Of a stretch of 64,000 bases of DNA, positions 49,023 through 60,171 are shown piece after piece. The first letter of the stretch is position 1. Each line of letters begins with the position of its first letter. Origin of the DNA: Harmothoe impar. Taxonomy: Eukaryota; Annelida; Polychaeta; Phyllodocida; Polynoidae. The notes beneath the pieces are model-generated. The model saw nothing but the letters and a program-made list of their open reading frames with translations, did no database searches and was not told the origin of the DNA. Where the stretch lies: positions 48,596,981-48,660,980 of the forward strand of contig OX381720.1 in assembly GCA_947462335.1 (NCBI GenBank), written 5' to 3'. A program made the translations under genes and the position numbers.

Positions 49023-50164
49023 ATACTGTAGTGTAGTAGCTTCTAGTTGTGTGCCATACAGCGTTATCCATTCATACACCCTGACCCTGCCCCCTCACGC
49101 CCCTTCTTCATACCTAGCCCTCAGTCGGGTATTAACCCCCTCCCCCTCATTGCCCTGCCTACATCACACTGCCCCGGCCCCTCACCCCGCAGCAGTGGTA
49201 TAACCATGTGGGCACCCTGGAGGACTGTAGTTATCTGTATCCATCTATCTCCTCACACCCTGGAGTGGATGTAGGCCATTCTTAATCCTCCTCCCCACCC
49301 CACCAATAATCAGACATCGATCATGTATATCAGCCATGTACCTACCCTTACCAACTGCACAGTCTACAACTGCATGCACCATCTAGCCCATTATACTATG
49401 CTGTGCATACCTTAATAAAAATCTATAAAAAAAATATATTGACCTACAATTGCATGTATCATTTAGTCTATTTTATTAACCTATACCAGTACAATTTTCT
49501 ATATGTGGTTAAGGTTATAAAGCAGCTCTTTGTTCCCTATTCAAATCTATCTGCCAACCCCAACCAATAATCAAGGAATCTCTTTTCTAGCCATTAATCC
49601 TCGTTGCTCCCTCAAAGTAAATCTCTTAATGCCCTCCCTAAGGGCAGCCACGCAGCAGGACCACTGCTGCTATGTGTTCCATGCGTGCCCGGGCTCCCTG
49701 CATTCGATACATATCATACAATCCATTACTCACTCTACCTCATCTTAATCCCACCCCTCTGCTACACCCTACCACCAACCCCTGTATTCAGTACTTCAGA
49801 AAATCAGACTAAAATCAGTCTCCGCCATAATAGACCCCGGCCCCATGCATGGGGGATGGAGTCAGATTAGACCACAGCCCTGGTGGCTGCTGGAAGGCCT
49901 TGGTCCTGTAGTTGTAAGGGAGAGGTCACAGAGCTGTGGGGAGGGGTGAGCTTGGTGGTGGTGGTGGTGGTGGGGGGGGGGGGGTGTCCACAGGGGGGTT
50001 ACAGTGGCTCAGGCCCCACCTACTCCATACTTGATCCTGCAGGGTCTGTGGGCGCCGAGCAGCATGATTGTAGGGGGAGTTAGGGGGGGGGGGACATGAT
50101 TGTAGGGGGCGTTAGGGGGCATGCCGCCGCCACCAGACCTCAAAGCTACAATCTGCGACCCCAG
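49023..50164. other. No gene seen
   Basis: C-rich DNA at 49075-49300 and an AT-rich patch near 49420. G13 (49972-49984) and G11 (50083-50093) runs, the former following a GGT repeat. Confidence 0.4.
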
Positions 50165-50268
50165 CCGCCACTCCCAGCCTCACACGGCCTTGTATGGGTC
50201 ACGGCCCCGCCCCCAGCCTGTCAATCAACGTCAGACCACGCCCACAAATACCCAGGGGTCAGTGCGTG
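50165..50268 (+). promoter_or_regulatory. Promoter-like stretch before a possible first exon
   Basis: GGCCCCGCCCCC (Sp/KLF type), TGTCAATCAACG (PBX/MEIS-like TGTCAATCA), an ACGTCA half-CRE and CCACGCCC lie within 100 bp just upstream of the ATG at 50269. The combination is suggestive, not proof. Confidence 0.3.
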
Positions 50269-50364
50269 ATGGACGTGCTTACTTATATCATGGCGGCGCT
50301 GGTGATATTACTTGGTTTCCTGGATGTCGCTTGTATCAACCCCAGGGGGTTGTATGGAGATGGG
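50269..50364 (+). CDS. Possible first exon encoding a signal peptide
   Basis: An ATG at 50269 with G at -3 and G at +4 opens a 32-codon frame. It begins MDVLTYIMAALVILLGFLDV and continues ACINPRGLYGDG. It then reaches a consensus donor, GGG|GTATGT, in phase 0 (intron from 50365). A short acidic start, a run of hydrophobic residues (about 6-18) and a small-residue region near VAC look like a secretory signal or membrane anchor. GC-box and PBX/MEIS-like motifs lie directly upstream. The frame stays open past the donor into poly-proline DNA, so it also appears inside a 172-codon open stretch. No family is recognised and no second exon was found. It could be chance. Confidence 0.3.
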
Positions 50365-51096
50365 GTATGTTGTGTGCCGGTCTGGGGCCTGTTCCTCAAT
50401 GGTGCCTGGAATTATCCCCACTCTATTCTACCACAGAAACAGCCCCCACCCCCCCCCCCAAAGAAAAATACATACATATCAAATTCACATTGTGGCTCCA
50501 TACCACACGGGCAGTGCAATATCGTTTCTCATACTACACGTCGGAGATACTTGATTGGCAGTGCACAATGTGTCATGTGCGTATGTCATCAACTTAAATT
50601 AAGGGGCGATAGGAGAATTTTTATAATTGTTTCCAGCGAGAAAGCCCGCCTGTTACAAGAGATGAATTTAGAAGGTTTCGACCCGTCTCATAGGCCTGGT
50701 GGTACGTTTTAAAGCCCCTCATCATGGAAAAGTGGGGACAGGGGACACACAAATCCACCCCCACCCCCCGGTTAAAAAAGGAAAGATATGGAACATGTCT
50801 TATACTATATTAAACACACTCGTACACATTTCCACGTTCATATAGAGTAAGGAAGATAATTCCAGAGCGACTTAAGTCGTGCTAATAACAAGCATTGACT
50901 GTGTCGTCCCCAAAGTGATGGAAAAACCCACCAGGCGGCGTTTTACCAACACCACACGGAGTCCCACAGCAATTCCACCCCATTAGTCGACACACGCCAA
51001 GTGTAACCACGCCCTGATTAATCATAACGACTAGCATTAATACTGCCAGCAGTTACAACACTAGCAGGAAACACACAGGTAGACCCAATGAAGGTG

Positions 51097-51146
51097 TGAT
51101 ACATTCCCAGCCTTATCCATGAGTGAAGATCAATGGGAATGTATCA
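51097..51146. repeat. Inverted repeat with perfect 13 bp arms
   Basis: TGATACATTCCCA (51097-51109) and TGGGAATGTATCA (51134-51146). It lies just before a 102-codon open frame of unknown meaning (51133-51441). Confidence 0.75.
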
Positions 51147-51577
51147 TACTGAAGGGTCTCTTGTGCATGTATTTATTACCAGTTTGACTGTCGGAAAAAA
51201 AGAGTTTCATTTACTCTTGTATCATGACGTGCATAATATGGACACCGCATGTCATAGAGGCACGGCATATGGAGATCAGGTATATAGGTTTAAGCATAGA
51301 GATGGCCGTATCAGATATAATGTAATAAATCATGATGCCGGTAGTCAGGACAATAGGAAGTTCAAACTAGTATATATGTTAGCACAGAAACTTGAAGACA
51401 GTCACGCGAAGTGGTCGAGGTACTTAGTATTAGTACCATAGATTATGCGGGAGATAGTTTAATGACTGAAATTCATGACTAATGCATCAGAATACAGTGT
51501 AATAAAACCTGCCTGTAAATACTACTAGACATTCCTGAAAGGCCACAGTGCTATATATGTGATAGGTGTTCTATTAC

Positions 51578-51580
<3 letters not shown>

Positions 51581-51660
<80 letters not shown>
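51581..51660. repeat. (TA)40 microsatellite
   Basis: Uninterrupted TA dinucleotide over 80 bp. Self-complementary, so able to extrude as a cruciform and prone to slippage. Confidence 0.97.
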
Positions 51661-51663
<3 letters not shown>

Positions 51664-51800
51664 TGAAATCTCGTTATAAGGAGGACTGATATAAGGAACT
51701 TCGTGTTATAAAGAACACCTTTTCATTGCCAAAAATTGGCCATTCTATCTATATTTAGCATTGGTTATAAGGCACATTGCTTATAAGGAGGGTGAATGTG
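51661..51800 (+). mobile_element. Tc1/mariner- or pogo-like end (one terminus)
   Basis: Directly after the TA tract, CACTGAAATCTCGTTATAAG and repeated TTATAAGG/GATATAAGG units resemble the CAGT...CTCGTTATAA termini common in this superfamily, which targets TA. No facing inverted end was found. Probably a truncated element. Confidence 0.4.
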
Positions 51801-51837
51801 GCACTATGTAGTAAGGATCAGGCAGTGTGTGTGTGTT

Positions 51838-51849
51838 GGGGGGGGGGGG
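51838..51849 (+). repeat. Poly(G) tract, 12 G, after a GT run
   Basis: Preceded by GTGTGTGTGTT. Confidence 0.88.
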
Positions 51850-52204
51850 TGGTATCTATTGTACATGTACAGGGTGGGGAGGTAGTGGAAGGGTGCAGGG
51901 AGTTAGCTAACTCGCGACAAAACCCAAGACAATCGATACATCTCACATGCGTTTCCAGCGACTTACACTAATCCCATCTGAAAGGGGCGGCGGCTTTGAA
52001 GCTAGATTACAAAGACTGCCCCACCCCTGCCTCCCCTCCCACCCCTCGGAGCATTAGTTATATTGGGACTGACAATGGAGTAAGCAGGGCCAAAGCAAGG
52101 TGTGGCAGAGTAGACTGGTACCCTACCCACCAGCACCGGCGTCCCAAAGTAACATTGGTTCCCATAGGGACGCAGTGGGTGAGATATACGCTGCGACTAC
52201 CAGG

Positions 52205-52300
52205 GTATATCCCCACGTGTCAGTTCCGATTTTTGCCGCTGTTACCTCATAGCGCCACCTGTCACCGCCAAGGCGCATGCGCTGTAGCCCACGTGACAAC
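52205..52300. promoter_or_regulatory. Promoter/insulator-like patch with CTCF, NRF1 and E-box motifs
   Basis: CCACGTGTC near 52212, ATAGCGCCACCTGTCACC (52249-52266, strong reversed CTCF core), the NRF1 palindrome GCGCATGCGC (52273-52282) and CCCACGTGAC near 52288 lie within 95 bp. No first exon identified on either strand. Confidence 0.4.
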
Positions 52301-52847
52301 AATCCTGTCATATCTGTATTGACTCTGGTAGACGGCAGTGTGGTCATGGGGGAGGGTGTGTAGGGGTTTAGATGGTAGAGGTAGGAACATGGAGCGGCGG
52401 GGGACCGACTGCTCAATATTATCAGCCGACAAACACAGCACAACTTGTGTCGTATGCACAACTCCCAGTAGTCAACATGTCAATGCTGAATAGCGCGGAG
52501 TTTAAAAGGTTTCAAAACTCTGAGATTACAGCGTCTTAAGTTCAAACTTCTGCTCTAAGCCCACAGCATGCCCATTGACAACTGCTGGGTAAAGAAGGAA
52601 AATGGGGCTCTACTCCTTTTTAGTACCAGTATACATGTGAGCAGTTACAGCCATCCACAGCCTGTACTCCTGAACTGATAACAAGGTCATAATTGAATTT
52701 AAAAATGTCTGATTACTGCATACTATCTTCAAAAATATGTACAATCGTGTCAATGACTTCTTCATAAAGACTCTACCTGGTGACGTATAAAACATGCCTG
52801 GTACTAAAGTGTGGTGGCCCTTGTCCTTTTTCAGGGACAACCATGTC

Positions 52848-53072
52848 TGTGCCTCTACATGGGTAAAAATCGACACGGGCGACACGGCGACACAGCTGTT
52901 TTAGGCCCTTTTAAAAATCGACGGACACAGGAAAATCGGGGACAAAAATCGACTCACAGAGATTTTTCTCTAAGTTCTTATTTACTTAAAAATCGACACA
53001 GTGACACAGTCTTTCTGCTAAAAATCGACACAGCGACATGGTCAAAATCGTGGGTACCCATGTAGAGGCACA
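52848..53072. mobile_element. CGAC-repeat TIR element, copy B
   Basis: Perfect 18 bp inverted ends TGTGCCTCTACATGGGTA (52848-52865) and its complement (53055-53072), flanked by TGTC direct repeats (52844-52847 and 53073-53076). The body carries AAAAATCGACAC / CGACACGGCGAC repeats. GGGTACCC sits inside the right end, mirrored by GGGTCCCC in copy A at 31780. Confidence 0.65.
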
Positions 53073-53425
53073 TGTCTTATTCCATGCCATGCTGTTATTT
53101 GTTTCTTTATCGTATAGCCTACACTGTATCCTTACCATGTATTGTAGGTGCGGGTTACTGAGTTAGGTCTACACATACATACACACATGTACATGCAGCA
53201 CACATGCGGAGTGTCCATGTACCCAGTGTCGGGCTGTGAGTAGTATACACAGATGGCCGTACGTGTCAGGCACCGCGGGGGGTGCTGAACTATACCCTGT
53301 ACACTCACACCTCCAGGCCTATAACTGACCCCCCCTCCCCGGTACACACATACATGACACACACACACATACACACCCGCCCTCTGTCTAGGACTGCCCT
53401 AGGCCGATCTAACTGTATTTGGGCA

Positions 53426-53656
53426 TTAACCCTTTTAGGGCAGCATAGTGAGCTGTAATGTTACACTTTTCGTTTGTCGTCATGATGCATGAAAAAAGCA
53501 CTGGCGAGTAGCTCGCCATTGCAGCTGCCTTCTTGCATTATGCCGGGTTGGCATGCTGTACCAATGCTGTACCAGCAATTGACCCGCAAGTGCTGCGTTG
53601 TTGCGACATATAAACAAGGCTGCTATATAGGCACTGTGTTGTACTTAAAGGGCTAA
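53426..53656. mobile_element. TTAA palindromic MITE, full-length copy
   Basis: Left end TTAACCCTTTTAGGGCAGCA. Right end GTACTTAAAGGGCTAA. The left hairpin turn GGCGAGTAGCTCGCC is a perfect palindrome. The right half has drifted. Confidence 0.83.
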
Positions 53657-53768
53657 GCAATAATGAGTGTATCCAAGAGGACCAACACTGATTTCACGCT
53701 GAGCCCCCTCCCCAAGGATGGTGTTGTATACAATATAGCTTCCCTATAAACGTGCCTCTATATACTGC

Positions 53769-53811
53769 GGGGGGGGGGGGAGTGGTAGACTGGTGGGTGG
53801 GGGGGGGGGGG
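53769..53811 (+). repeat. Two poly(G) tracts, 12 and 13 G
   Basis: G runs at 53769-53780 and 53799-53811, separated by AGTGGTAGACTGGTGGGT. Confidence 0.9.
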
Positions 53812-54324
53812 TAGTGTTCTGGAATGAGGGTTGTGGGAATACAGGGAATGGGGAGTGGGAAGGGGTCTGGTCATGGTAGGGCGGCCACTGGGGCGGCCAC
53901 AAGGATGGTGTATGGCCAGGATGTGTCTGGCCCCCTATATGGGTCTATACATGCTTACATAGGGAGCTGTCTGGGTGTGTCTTCTCTGCTTTCTTTATTT
54001 CTCTTTTTTCTTGTTGCCTCTTTTGTGTATTTTCCATTCTCTTTTTAATCAGAATCATTTGATCTTCATCAATGTGCATACATAACAGAGTGTCTCTTCA
54101 TTTTGTGACCAAGGTCATGGCCGGGCACCCTAACCCTGTTTTAGATGGCGTGGTGGTTTTGGTGTGGCTTATAGAGGAGCAAAGGGGAAGAGGGGGCAGC
54201 TTGGGGACGGCGAAATAAAGTGGCGGATATCACTGGTAGAACACCTCGTCCCCTGGTACCCACCCAATAGAGCGCCTGTATCTACCTCTGTCACATGTGG
54301 CCCCATCAAAACACTCCCCTGGGA

Positions 54325-54377
54325 CCCCCCCCCCCCCCCCAGTCCTCACCCCCCCCCCCAGTCCTCACCCCCCCCCC
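54325..54377 (-). repeat. Three poly(C) tracts in tandem with AGTCCTCA spacers
   Basis: C16 (54325-54340), C11 (54349-54359) and C10 (54368-54377), each pair separated by exactly AGTCCTCA. The homopolymer and spacer have been duplicated together. Confidence 0.9.
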
Positions 54378-54448
54378 AGTCCTCACCCCCGCCCTCCCTT
54401 ATACCCATCGTACCACCACCACCCCATTCCACTACAGAAAAGTGATCC

Positions 54449-54639
54449 GAGGGCCTCTCTGTGGGGATCAACTCTGCCGCATAGGTGCCACTCTCTTGGC
54501 AGATGCCTGGTCCGGACTACAATCAAACTGTGATTATTAATTACCCAGTCATTATCCACTGGTGGATAAAAATGGCCGTCTCCATACAGAGAGATGATTG
54601 GCCTTGATCAAAAGTGCCTTTATCCTCTCGCGACAGAAT
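54449..54639 (+). other. Paralogous non-coding block, copy B
   Basis: Diverged copy of 22025-22205 in the same orientation. Starts GAGGGCCTCTCTGTG and ends CTCTCGCGACAGAAT, with the shared blocks CATAGG, TGGTCC, CATTATCCACT, ATGGCCGT and ACAGA in the same order. Similarity stops at both edges. Confidence 0.55.
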
Positions 54640-55339
54640 ACACAGACATATACACTCCCCACACACACCCTTATCCATTCTGAGTCATTTTTGTAGCCCC
54701 TTCTCGTATGGGTAGGGTAGAGTAGGAGTGGTCTGCCGCCGATAACCTGTCTACTAGGTTTATAGTGAGATTATATATAGTAAGTCTTTGAGGAACAAGG
54801 ACGTAACTTTGAAAGTGAGCAATATTTACATAACGTTCTTTAGAAAAGCCTTAGTCATGCATAACAGAGTGAATTCATTATGATTGATGAGGAATTTATA
54901 TCACAAAAGACCATTATTCATTATTATTCAAGCATAATATACATCTATAATCTCATCTATAGAGATAGTCTCCTACAGCATATAATTATTATATTAGTGC
55001 TAACCATACCACAGCTCATCTATATCCTGCACAGGGTTGGTTGTACCATACAAGGTTGATTGCAGACCAGCCCAGAGTGTGCCCTAAATGCCCCGTCCAC
55101 TTACTGAATGTTGACAGTTTCAATCAGCAGCAATTCAAACGGTGAGCCTCTTTAGAACCTAAACACGACTGCACGACCAGCCACTCTCTAGGAAAACAAA
55201 GCCAAGCAAATCGCTTTGCAGCCGAGGACACTGGAGACCAAAAACTGGTACTTCCAGTTAATACATTGGGCAGTAAGAAGTGCCCTTTATAGCTTTGTGC
55301 CTCCCCTACCCACATTGGGATAGGGTATTCTACCATCAA
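54640..55339. other. No gene seen
   Basis: AT-rich from 54770 to 55010. No exon or repeat recognised. Confidence 0.4.
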
Positions 55340-55532
55340 ACTAACCCATTGAGGGCTGCATAACTCTTTAATCATATCGACCCTACATGGCCTACTTAGT
55401 ATACATTTCAAAAGGGTCGGCATGACGCATGAATGCAGGGCTAATGTGTAGACTCCCGAGGAGTAAAGAATAAAAGTGAAGTGGCGTCAAATACACAATG
55501 AAGGAGGCTAAAAGTGGCCAAGGGTTATAACC
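55340..55532. mobile_element. TTAA palindromic MITE, strongly decayed
   Basis: CTAACCCATTGAGGGCTGCAT at left and AGGGTCGGCATGACGCATGA in the middle identify it. The left hairpin is deleted and the right end is only GGCCAAGGGTTATAA. Confidence 0.6.
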
Positions 55533-55895
55533 AAGGGAGTAGCTCATCAGAAAAGAGTGTGCCTTTCAAGAGTAAGTCATAGCTGTCTAATGTACCTGCA
55601 GAGTACAGAGAGAATGAACCCAGCAGCGACCTTTGACCCTGACCCCCTGCCCTACAACACACCAGGACATGCCTTGGCATAACCCCAAGTTGCGTCCAGC
55701 AAGTCAGACGCCCCTCGAGTATCTACAAGTCTAGATCTCCAGCTCCTATAGCAGCTTATCCCAGCCCTGCCCAGGTCGGCAGTGCCTGTGCCTTAGTGTT
55801 GGGGACAATGCCGGCTACAGTGTAGGGGGTGGGCGGCAGTGCCTAGGGCTGTAGGTGTGGGAGGAGTGGGGGCAGGAGGCAGTGGGGCAGGGCGG

Positions 55896-55997
55896 GAGCT
55901 GCTCGTCCATCGTTGGCGAGTCGCTCTAGTTAAGGAGTCACTTGGGGAAGGTAAATCTCAGAGCTGCTCCCGGGCAGCACGGCCGGGCGAGCAGCTC
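55896..55997. repeat. Three GAGCAGCTC / GAGCTGCTC palindromes
   Basis: Copies at 55896-55904, 55961-55969 and 55989-55997 in GC-rich DNA, ending just before the 32 bp array. Confidence 0.7.
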
Positions 55998-56003
55998 ACC
56001 CCC

Positions 56004-56310
56004 AGGGCGTTAAACAGGGGCATATAGTGGCACTGTCCTATAGGGTGTCACACAGGGTCAGGGTGTGTCCTATAGGGCGTTAAACAGGGGCATATAGTGG
56101 CACTGTCCTATAGGGCGTCACACGGGGTCACAGTGTGTCCTATAGGGCGTCACACGGGGTCACAGTGTGTCCTATAGGGCGTCACACGAGGTCACGGTGT
56201 GTCCTATAGGGCGTCACACGGGGTCACGGTGTGTCCTATAGGGCGTCACATGGTGTCGCAGTGTGTCCTATAGGGTGTCACACAAGGTCACAATGTAGCC
56301 TATAGGGTCT
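56004..56310 (+). repeat. 32 bp tandem repeat, about nine units
   Basis: Unit GCGTCACACGGGGTCACAGT followed by GTGTCCTATAGG. A second unit type, GCGTTAAACAGGGGCATATA, alternates with it in the first part. Confidence 0.9.
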
Positions 56311-57727
56311 TAGACACGAGCATAATTTCTAGTCAAATATTCCCTTAACTTCTAAGAATATGCTCTTCCACCATCACTAAAATGATATTAGTAACAGCAC
56401 TTTAGGATCAATGGATGATCTGCTGTACTGGTGTTGTATGTTTGAAGCAGTGTGTTGTATCACTCTGGCATTATCACTGTGACATTATCAGCCTGATGAT
56501 AAGTAGATAACTCCCTCGGCACAACCCGGTCGCTAATCTCCATGTTGTCGTGTACAGTATTGGATAATCTACAATAAGCCATCAGTGCATGGAGAGACTG
56601 TTGGCACTGCTGAGGTCTGGGGAGGGGACAGACTTGGCAGGAGACGCCACCACCAAGGTAATATCTATAGCACTAGATGTAGGTTAGATGATGTAGCTCT
56701 ATACGGGCCATCTGTATACCTCCCTGCCTCCTCCCCCATAGACCACCACCTACAGGCACACACTCCAATACAGCCTGGCCACATGCAGGAGACAATAATG
56801 GATTGAAGTGTCACTCCAGTGGCTCAGTCTATTACTTTGTGTTGTGCCATTTAACGGACTGGAAGATTCGCCGCCAGTCCTGGGCCACTTATCAAGATGA
56901 CCCAGGCCAAGGGTGGGGTGCCCAGGGGTGGGTGGGAGGAGGAGGCTATGGCAGGGGTAAGGCCGGGTGACTAGCCAAGCATAACATTGACAATGGTCTG
57001 ATGTGCTGGTGCTGGTATAAGGCGGGGGTTGGGTATAGACAGAGGATCGAGACAGTCCCCTGAGACATGCTAGGGCGAGGCCCTGCCTGCCCAGGACACA
57101 GGGGCAACCAGCGAAATGTCGGAGCCGGAACACTTATCATGCTAGCAACCAGCGAAACTAGATACTTGTGCCTGGGTACCAGCGAAATCAAGACAGGAAC
57201 ATCTCAGGGGAAAACGGTACTTTAGATAATACAATTAATTCCATAAAAAGTCACCGTTGAATAGCTGCAACTGACTTTAATTATTGGACTTTGAAGGTAT
57301 TTGTTCTGGGTCATCCTTATAAGCTGAAACCTCCTTGTTTGTCCACACACATGGCTACGTGATAACAGGGTCAAGGATAACGCTACCCGTCCCTGGCTCT
57401 GTGTGTGCTTCGTGATCCTTATCCTGGAGTCAACTGAGCAAAGATCTGTCGGACCAAGCCTTGCACTCTAGTATAAATAGTTTAAAAACCGTTTGAATTA
57501 TATTTTATGCAGGGGACAAACATGGCGTGCCTTTTCCTCTGGTGGAGCTTCCCACGTGGGTCGATGTCTTTGATTTATTTAAATGTTTACAAGTATCCAT
57601 ACTATCTCTGGGGATTTGTATACCTTAGGGCATACAACTACATGTTGCACCGAGATATCCACTATGAAAAGACGGCATTAACATGTTTTAACGTTAGTCA
57701 TTCCCCACAATTGCCTCCAAAGCTGCC
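56311..57727. other. No gene seen
   Basis: ACCAGCGAAA recurs three times at 57108-57188. A 23-codon frame from 56589 to a GTAATA site at 56658 was considered and not called. Confidence 0.35.
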
Positions 57728-57946
57728 TTTACCCATTAAGGGCCGCATAGTACTTTGAAATGCCATGCCCGTTTTGGGCATGCTGCTTGAATACAGCCCC
57801 GATGACTCGACTCCCAAGGACTGCATTCATGCATCATGATAATCATTCTGGAGGATGTCAATCTCCTATGATGCTTGAATACAGTCCTTTTGGCGAGTTA
57901 CTCGCCGTCGTGTCCCATGACGACAAAGGGCATAGCACATTAAGCA
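57728..57946. mobile_element. TTAA palindromic MITE, right end lost
   Basis: Left end TTTACCCATTAAGGGCCGCA. Hairpin arms GCTTGAATACAGCCC and GGACTGCATTCATGCATCATG. The right part keeps ATGACGACAAAGGGCATAGC and then fades. Confidence 0.75.
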
Positions 57947-59704
57947 CCTCCCCGTCCATAAACCCACAGCCATTCCGCCATGATTAGTCCAGCAATGAGG
58001 TGTAAGATCATTAACCTCTTCACAGGTTATTTACTGACCTATACGTCACGGCATCAGACATGGACACCACGGCCTGCGTTATGTGCTCTACATGCAATTA
58101 TACACCGACTACAGAGACGGCTGTACCCCGACCAGGGTGCTGAGCCGGGGTAGATGCTGCTCAGAGCAGCTCTCAGACCAGAGCTTCCGCTCCAATTGAT
58201 GTGTCTTGTCAGAGAAATCCCCACAACAAGGATCAAAACCTCCCCCAATAACCCACTCAGTCAGGGTATAGACACCCTTAACCACCCGGCCCCGCCCCCA
58301 AGATCCCCCTCCCCCCGCCCCCAGCTCCTCTGACGAGTGGGGTATAGAGGCGGGGACCACCCTAACCTCATCGTCCATGGACAATGCCCAAGTCCTGCCT
58401 TTACAACTGCCTTATCTCCCTTTCTCTCTCTCTCCAAATTCATGACTACTTTTTTACTCTTCTCACTCACTCACTGGCCCCTCTTCATTTTCTCATCATT
58501 TTCCTCCTTCCTCCCCTTTCTTCCCTCCTCTTCCTACTTCCATCACTGCCCCCCCCCCCCCAACCCTTCCTTCCCTCACGCCCTTCCCTTTCCCGGTCTT
58601 ACTCTTCCTTGTCAAACAGCGTAAGATTCGAGTCCACCACAAGAAGCCTATTTGGCTACAGTATAGTCAACTCATGCTGACTCTAGGTGGCTAGGCTCAA
58701 CCAATAACCGCCATGTACTCCCAAAGCCTCTCCCCTGCAGCCATGGATCCACCCACCCACCTACTCCATGACAAGTGTAGCGTCCTTAGTCACACTCTCA
58801 GACACCCCCTCCCCCCCCACACGCACACACACCTCCCACTGCCCTCCTACCCCACCCGCCCCCTTTATCAGGCCCACTAGTGATCGGATATCAGCTCAAA
58901 GCGTGCGGATCGCATTCATCCAGATTCACGTGCTGAATGGATCCCTTTGGCCCCGGCCTGCCAAATCGGATCACATCCTTCACGTGGATTACATGTGGGT
59001 AGGATGGTAGGGCGACCAGTGGGCACTGGGTCCTCCTGCCGCCTCTTCCTCCAGTGGCTACCCTCTCCATGCTGGTGTGTACCACAGGGTGCCTGCTCTC
59101 TGCTCTGTGGGCACCCTGGAGTCTATCACTGAACCTATAGTATAGTCACCACACTGCATGTCACCACTTGTTCCTGTCATTCTCTTTGTAGCGTAGTCAT
59201 TCTAGTGTATTTTCGATGGGGGGAATAAATACGTGCATGCTTTTATTCCAAAATAACCATCCCGGTATGTTTTCCAAATTCTACAACATCAATAGTCCTA
59301 CTTCTACTCCATCATCTCCCTTCTTTAGTCCCTTACATCACCCCAATTCCTTTGGTGTTCTCCTAAGTTTTTTTTTGTGTTTTTAAAAAAAATATATACA
59401 GTATGTAATTTTAAATCCCTTTTGCATAGCCTATGAACGGCGTTATATGCCTGCCTAACACTTAGTTGGGTTTTAAAATGTATCACCTGTATGTTGGGCC
59501 ATAAAATCTGATTAGAGCAAAATCGGTGGGAATTAAATGGAGTGGAACAGATAGGAAGTCACATATATTATTTGTGAGCATATGACTCATTTTTAGGGAA
59601 ATCTTTTTTCTGTCCCACACATCGGATGTACTAACTTTAATGTATGTGTGAAAAGAAAACTCGCCAGCATCATGATATTATTTTTGTTCAGATTTTAAAA
59701 CTAG
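57947..59704. other. No gene seen
   Basis: Pyrimidine-rich 58400-58620 with a C13 run at 58549-58561, and AT-rich DNA from 59370. Open frames over the pyrimidine tract are composition effects. Confidence 0.4.
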
Positions 59705-59895
59705 CCGTCTGAATGGCTGAAGCCGCTTGAAATTACTGAAGCCACTTGAATTGGCTGAAGCCACTTGAAAAGGTTGAAGCTACTTGCAATGTACAAAAGC
59801 AATTGAAATGGCATTCGAAGCCACTGGAAATATTAGTATCCACATGGACATCGAGAAGCTAGTTGAAATACCAGAAGCCACTTGGAAGTCATATA
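59705..59895 (+). repeat. 19 bp minisatellite with GAAGCCACTT core, degenerating
   Basis: GAATTGGCTGAAGCCACTT repeats about four times with 18-19 bp spacing (59709-59787). Looser GAAGCCACT copies follow to 59895. Shares its core with the 7.2 kb and 17.0 kb arrays. Confidence 0.75.
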
Positions 59896-60076
59896 CCAAG
59901 GGTTTGCATTGAGCAGACATGGGTTTTGGAAAACTGGTCAATGAGTTGAGTATTATTATCTTGCTTATATTTCTCTCCTGAAGAATCCATCAATTGCATA
60001 TCATTTAGTATATAATTAAGCTGTAGTCGAGTTAATAATTAGGTTTTTATCTAACACTATCGCAAGATGCAGCAAC

Positions 60077-60171
60077 CCAGTGGGCACAAAATTCAGTTCA
60101 ATATTGATTCAACATTGCATGAACAGTGACAACTAGTTATCAATGTTGATTGAATGTTCTGTACCCACTGG
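60077..60171. mobile_element. Small MITE with CCAGTGGGCAC termini
   Basis: The left end CCAGTGGGCACAAAATTCAG and the reverse complement of the right end, CCAGTGGGTACAGAACATTC, match over about 35 bp with mismatches. Internal sequence is CAATATTGATT/AATCAACATTG type. A fragment of the same family is at 15695-15760. Similar CAGTGGGCAC-ended MITEs occur in several animal genomes, from memory. Confidence 0.6.

Noticed and set aside
50121..50712. 158- and 172-codon frames taken as whole genes
   Set aside because: They run through a poly-C/proline stretch with a good donor inside. Only the short 5' part is kept as a possible first exon.
56589..56657. 23-codon frame MERLLALLRSGEG... ending at AAG|GTAATA
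   Set aside because: Weak donor and no pyrimidine tract upstream. A short frame of this kind is common by chance.
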